64,000 bases of DNA from Anaeramoeba flamelloides (taxonomy: Eukaryota; Metamonada; Anaeramoebidae), in the NCBI GenBank assembly GCA_027625915.1, contig JANTQA010000033.1:9362001-9426000 (forward strand), read 5' to 3'. The position numbers were made by a program, and so were the translations under genes. The notes below the pieces were generated by a model, which saw nothing but the letters and a program-made list of their open reading frames with translations, made no database searches and was not told the DNA's origin. This document shows positions 63,705 to 64,000 of the stretch, piece after piece (positions within the stretch are counted from its first letter, which is position 1; the number at the start of each line of letters is the position of its first letter).

Positions 63705-64000
63705 ATGGCCTTCCATTTAGCACAACGAAAAATAGAAACATTTAAGAAAAGCGGGAACCCTGTGAACGGGTTCACAAAGCTTTATAGTTTTATTGGTTTG
63801 AATTTCTATCTCTTCTTTCTCCTAAATTCTTGGTTCAATTCAAAATGTTTTCTTTTTGTTTCCAATTTTTTCAACATTTAAAGAAACACTTAGCAAAGAA
63901 GAACAACTTCAAATTTATCACAGCTGCGCACCACTTTTTTTACCGCTTCTTTTCTATGCTTTGCATGGTATTATTCCAAAGAAAAAGAGTAATCTATCCT
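63705..64000 (+). CDS. 5' end of an unrecognised spliced gene, cut by the window edge
   Basis: Product not identified. Exon 1 (63705-63795) starts at ATG and gives MAFHLAQRKIETFKKSG then NPVNGFTKLYSFI. A short intron (GTTTGA...TTTAAAG, 63796-63883, 88 bp) joins in phase 1 to exon 2, which reads ETLSKEEQLQIYHSCAPLFL and PLLFYALHGIIPKKK and is still open at base 64000. The joined segment is 69 residues with balanced composition: an amphipathic start, then a hydrophobic stretch LFLPLLFYALHGI that could be a buried helix or a membrane segment. The donor is weak, but unspliced reading meets a stop soon after. The rest lies beyond the window. Confidence 0.55.

Noticed and set aside
1-64000. tRNA, rRNA, snRNA or CRISPR features
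   Set aside because: No cloverleaf with A and B boxes, no rRNA-like block, no U6-like sequence, and no evenly spaced direct-repeat array was seen on either strand; short or diverged RNA genes could still be missed by eye.

Overview
This is an AT-rich window from a eukaryotic protist. It carries long coding frames rich in Lys, Asn and Glu, GT-AG spliceosomal introns, and TAA and TGA as ordinary stop codons. The low-complexity proteins, together with mTORC1 (Raptor), Furry and Bre1 genes, suggest a free-living amoeboid protist. The composition recalls Anaeramoeba or dictyostelids, but the sequence alone does not settle the species.

Layout. An actin gene with a frameshift and a stop lies at 587-1703. 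From 2.1 to 6.4 kb there are DNA transposon remnants: a TA-flanked MITE, a decayed Tc1/mariner element, and an unusual 1.27-kb element with arrays of ATCGCGAT-like motifs at both ends. A Furry/Tao3/Mor2-family gene runs from 9162 to 20758; its first exon is separated from the rest by a 3.6-kb intron. From 20.8 to 24.0 kb lie two more mariner-like remnants, a ubiquitin-conjugating-enzyme-like last exon on the minus strand, and a 5'-truncated LINE with a poly(A) tail and a target-site duplication. An armadillo-repeat gene is at 24.9-26.7 kb and a PHAF1/UPF0183 gene with a very long Ser-rich tail is at 30.4-33.5 kb. From 36.5 to 43 kb are a pair of 465-bp repeats, two copies of a 1.2-kb TTAA-flanked inverted-repeat element, another MITE, and a 93-residue HMG-box gene. 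Raptor spans 45146-56587, with a 48-codon first exon and a 5.3-kb intron. That intron holds a third 1.2-kb element and an apparent antisense spliced gene. A satellite-like tract with ACGGCACT repeats follows at 57.7-58.6 kb, then a MITE, a spliced BRE1 E3 ligase gene (59.5-62.3 kb), a partial fourth copy of the 1.2-kb element, and the 5' end of an unrecognised gene that leaves the window.

The identified genes are housekeeping regulators: growth signalling (Raptor), cell polarity (Furry), histone H2B ubiquitination (Bre1, and perhaps an E2-like protein), chromatin (HMG), and autophagy or phagosome assembly (PHAF1). They are widely spaced and show no operon-like grouping. Several start codons were found only by joining a short upstream exon to the main frame with matching phase. 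No transcript evidence was available, so all splice sites are inferences from sequence and family conservation.
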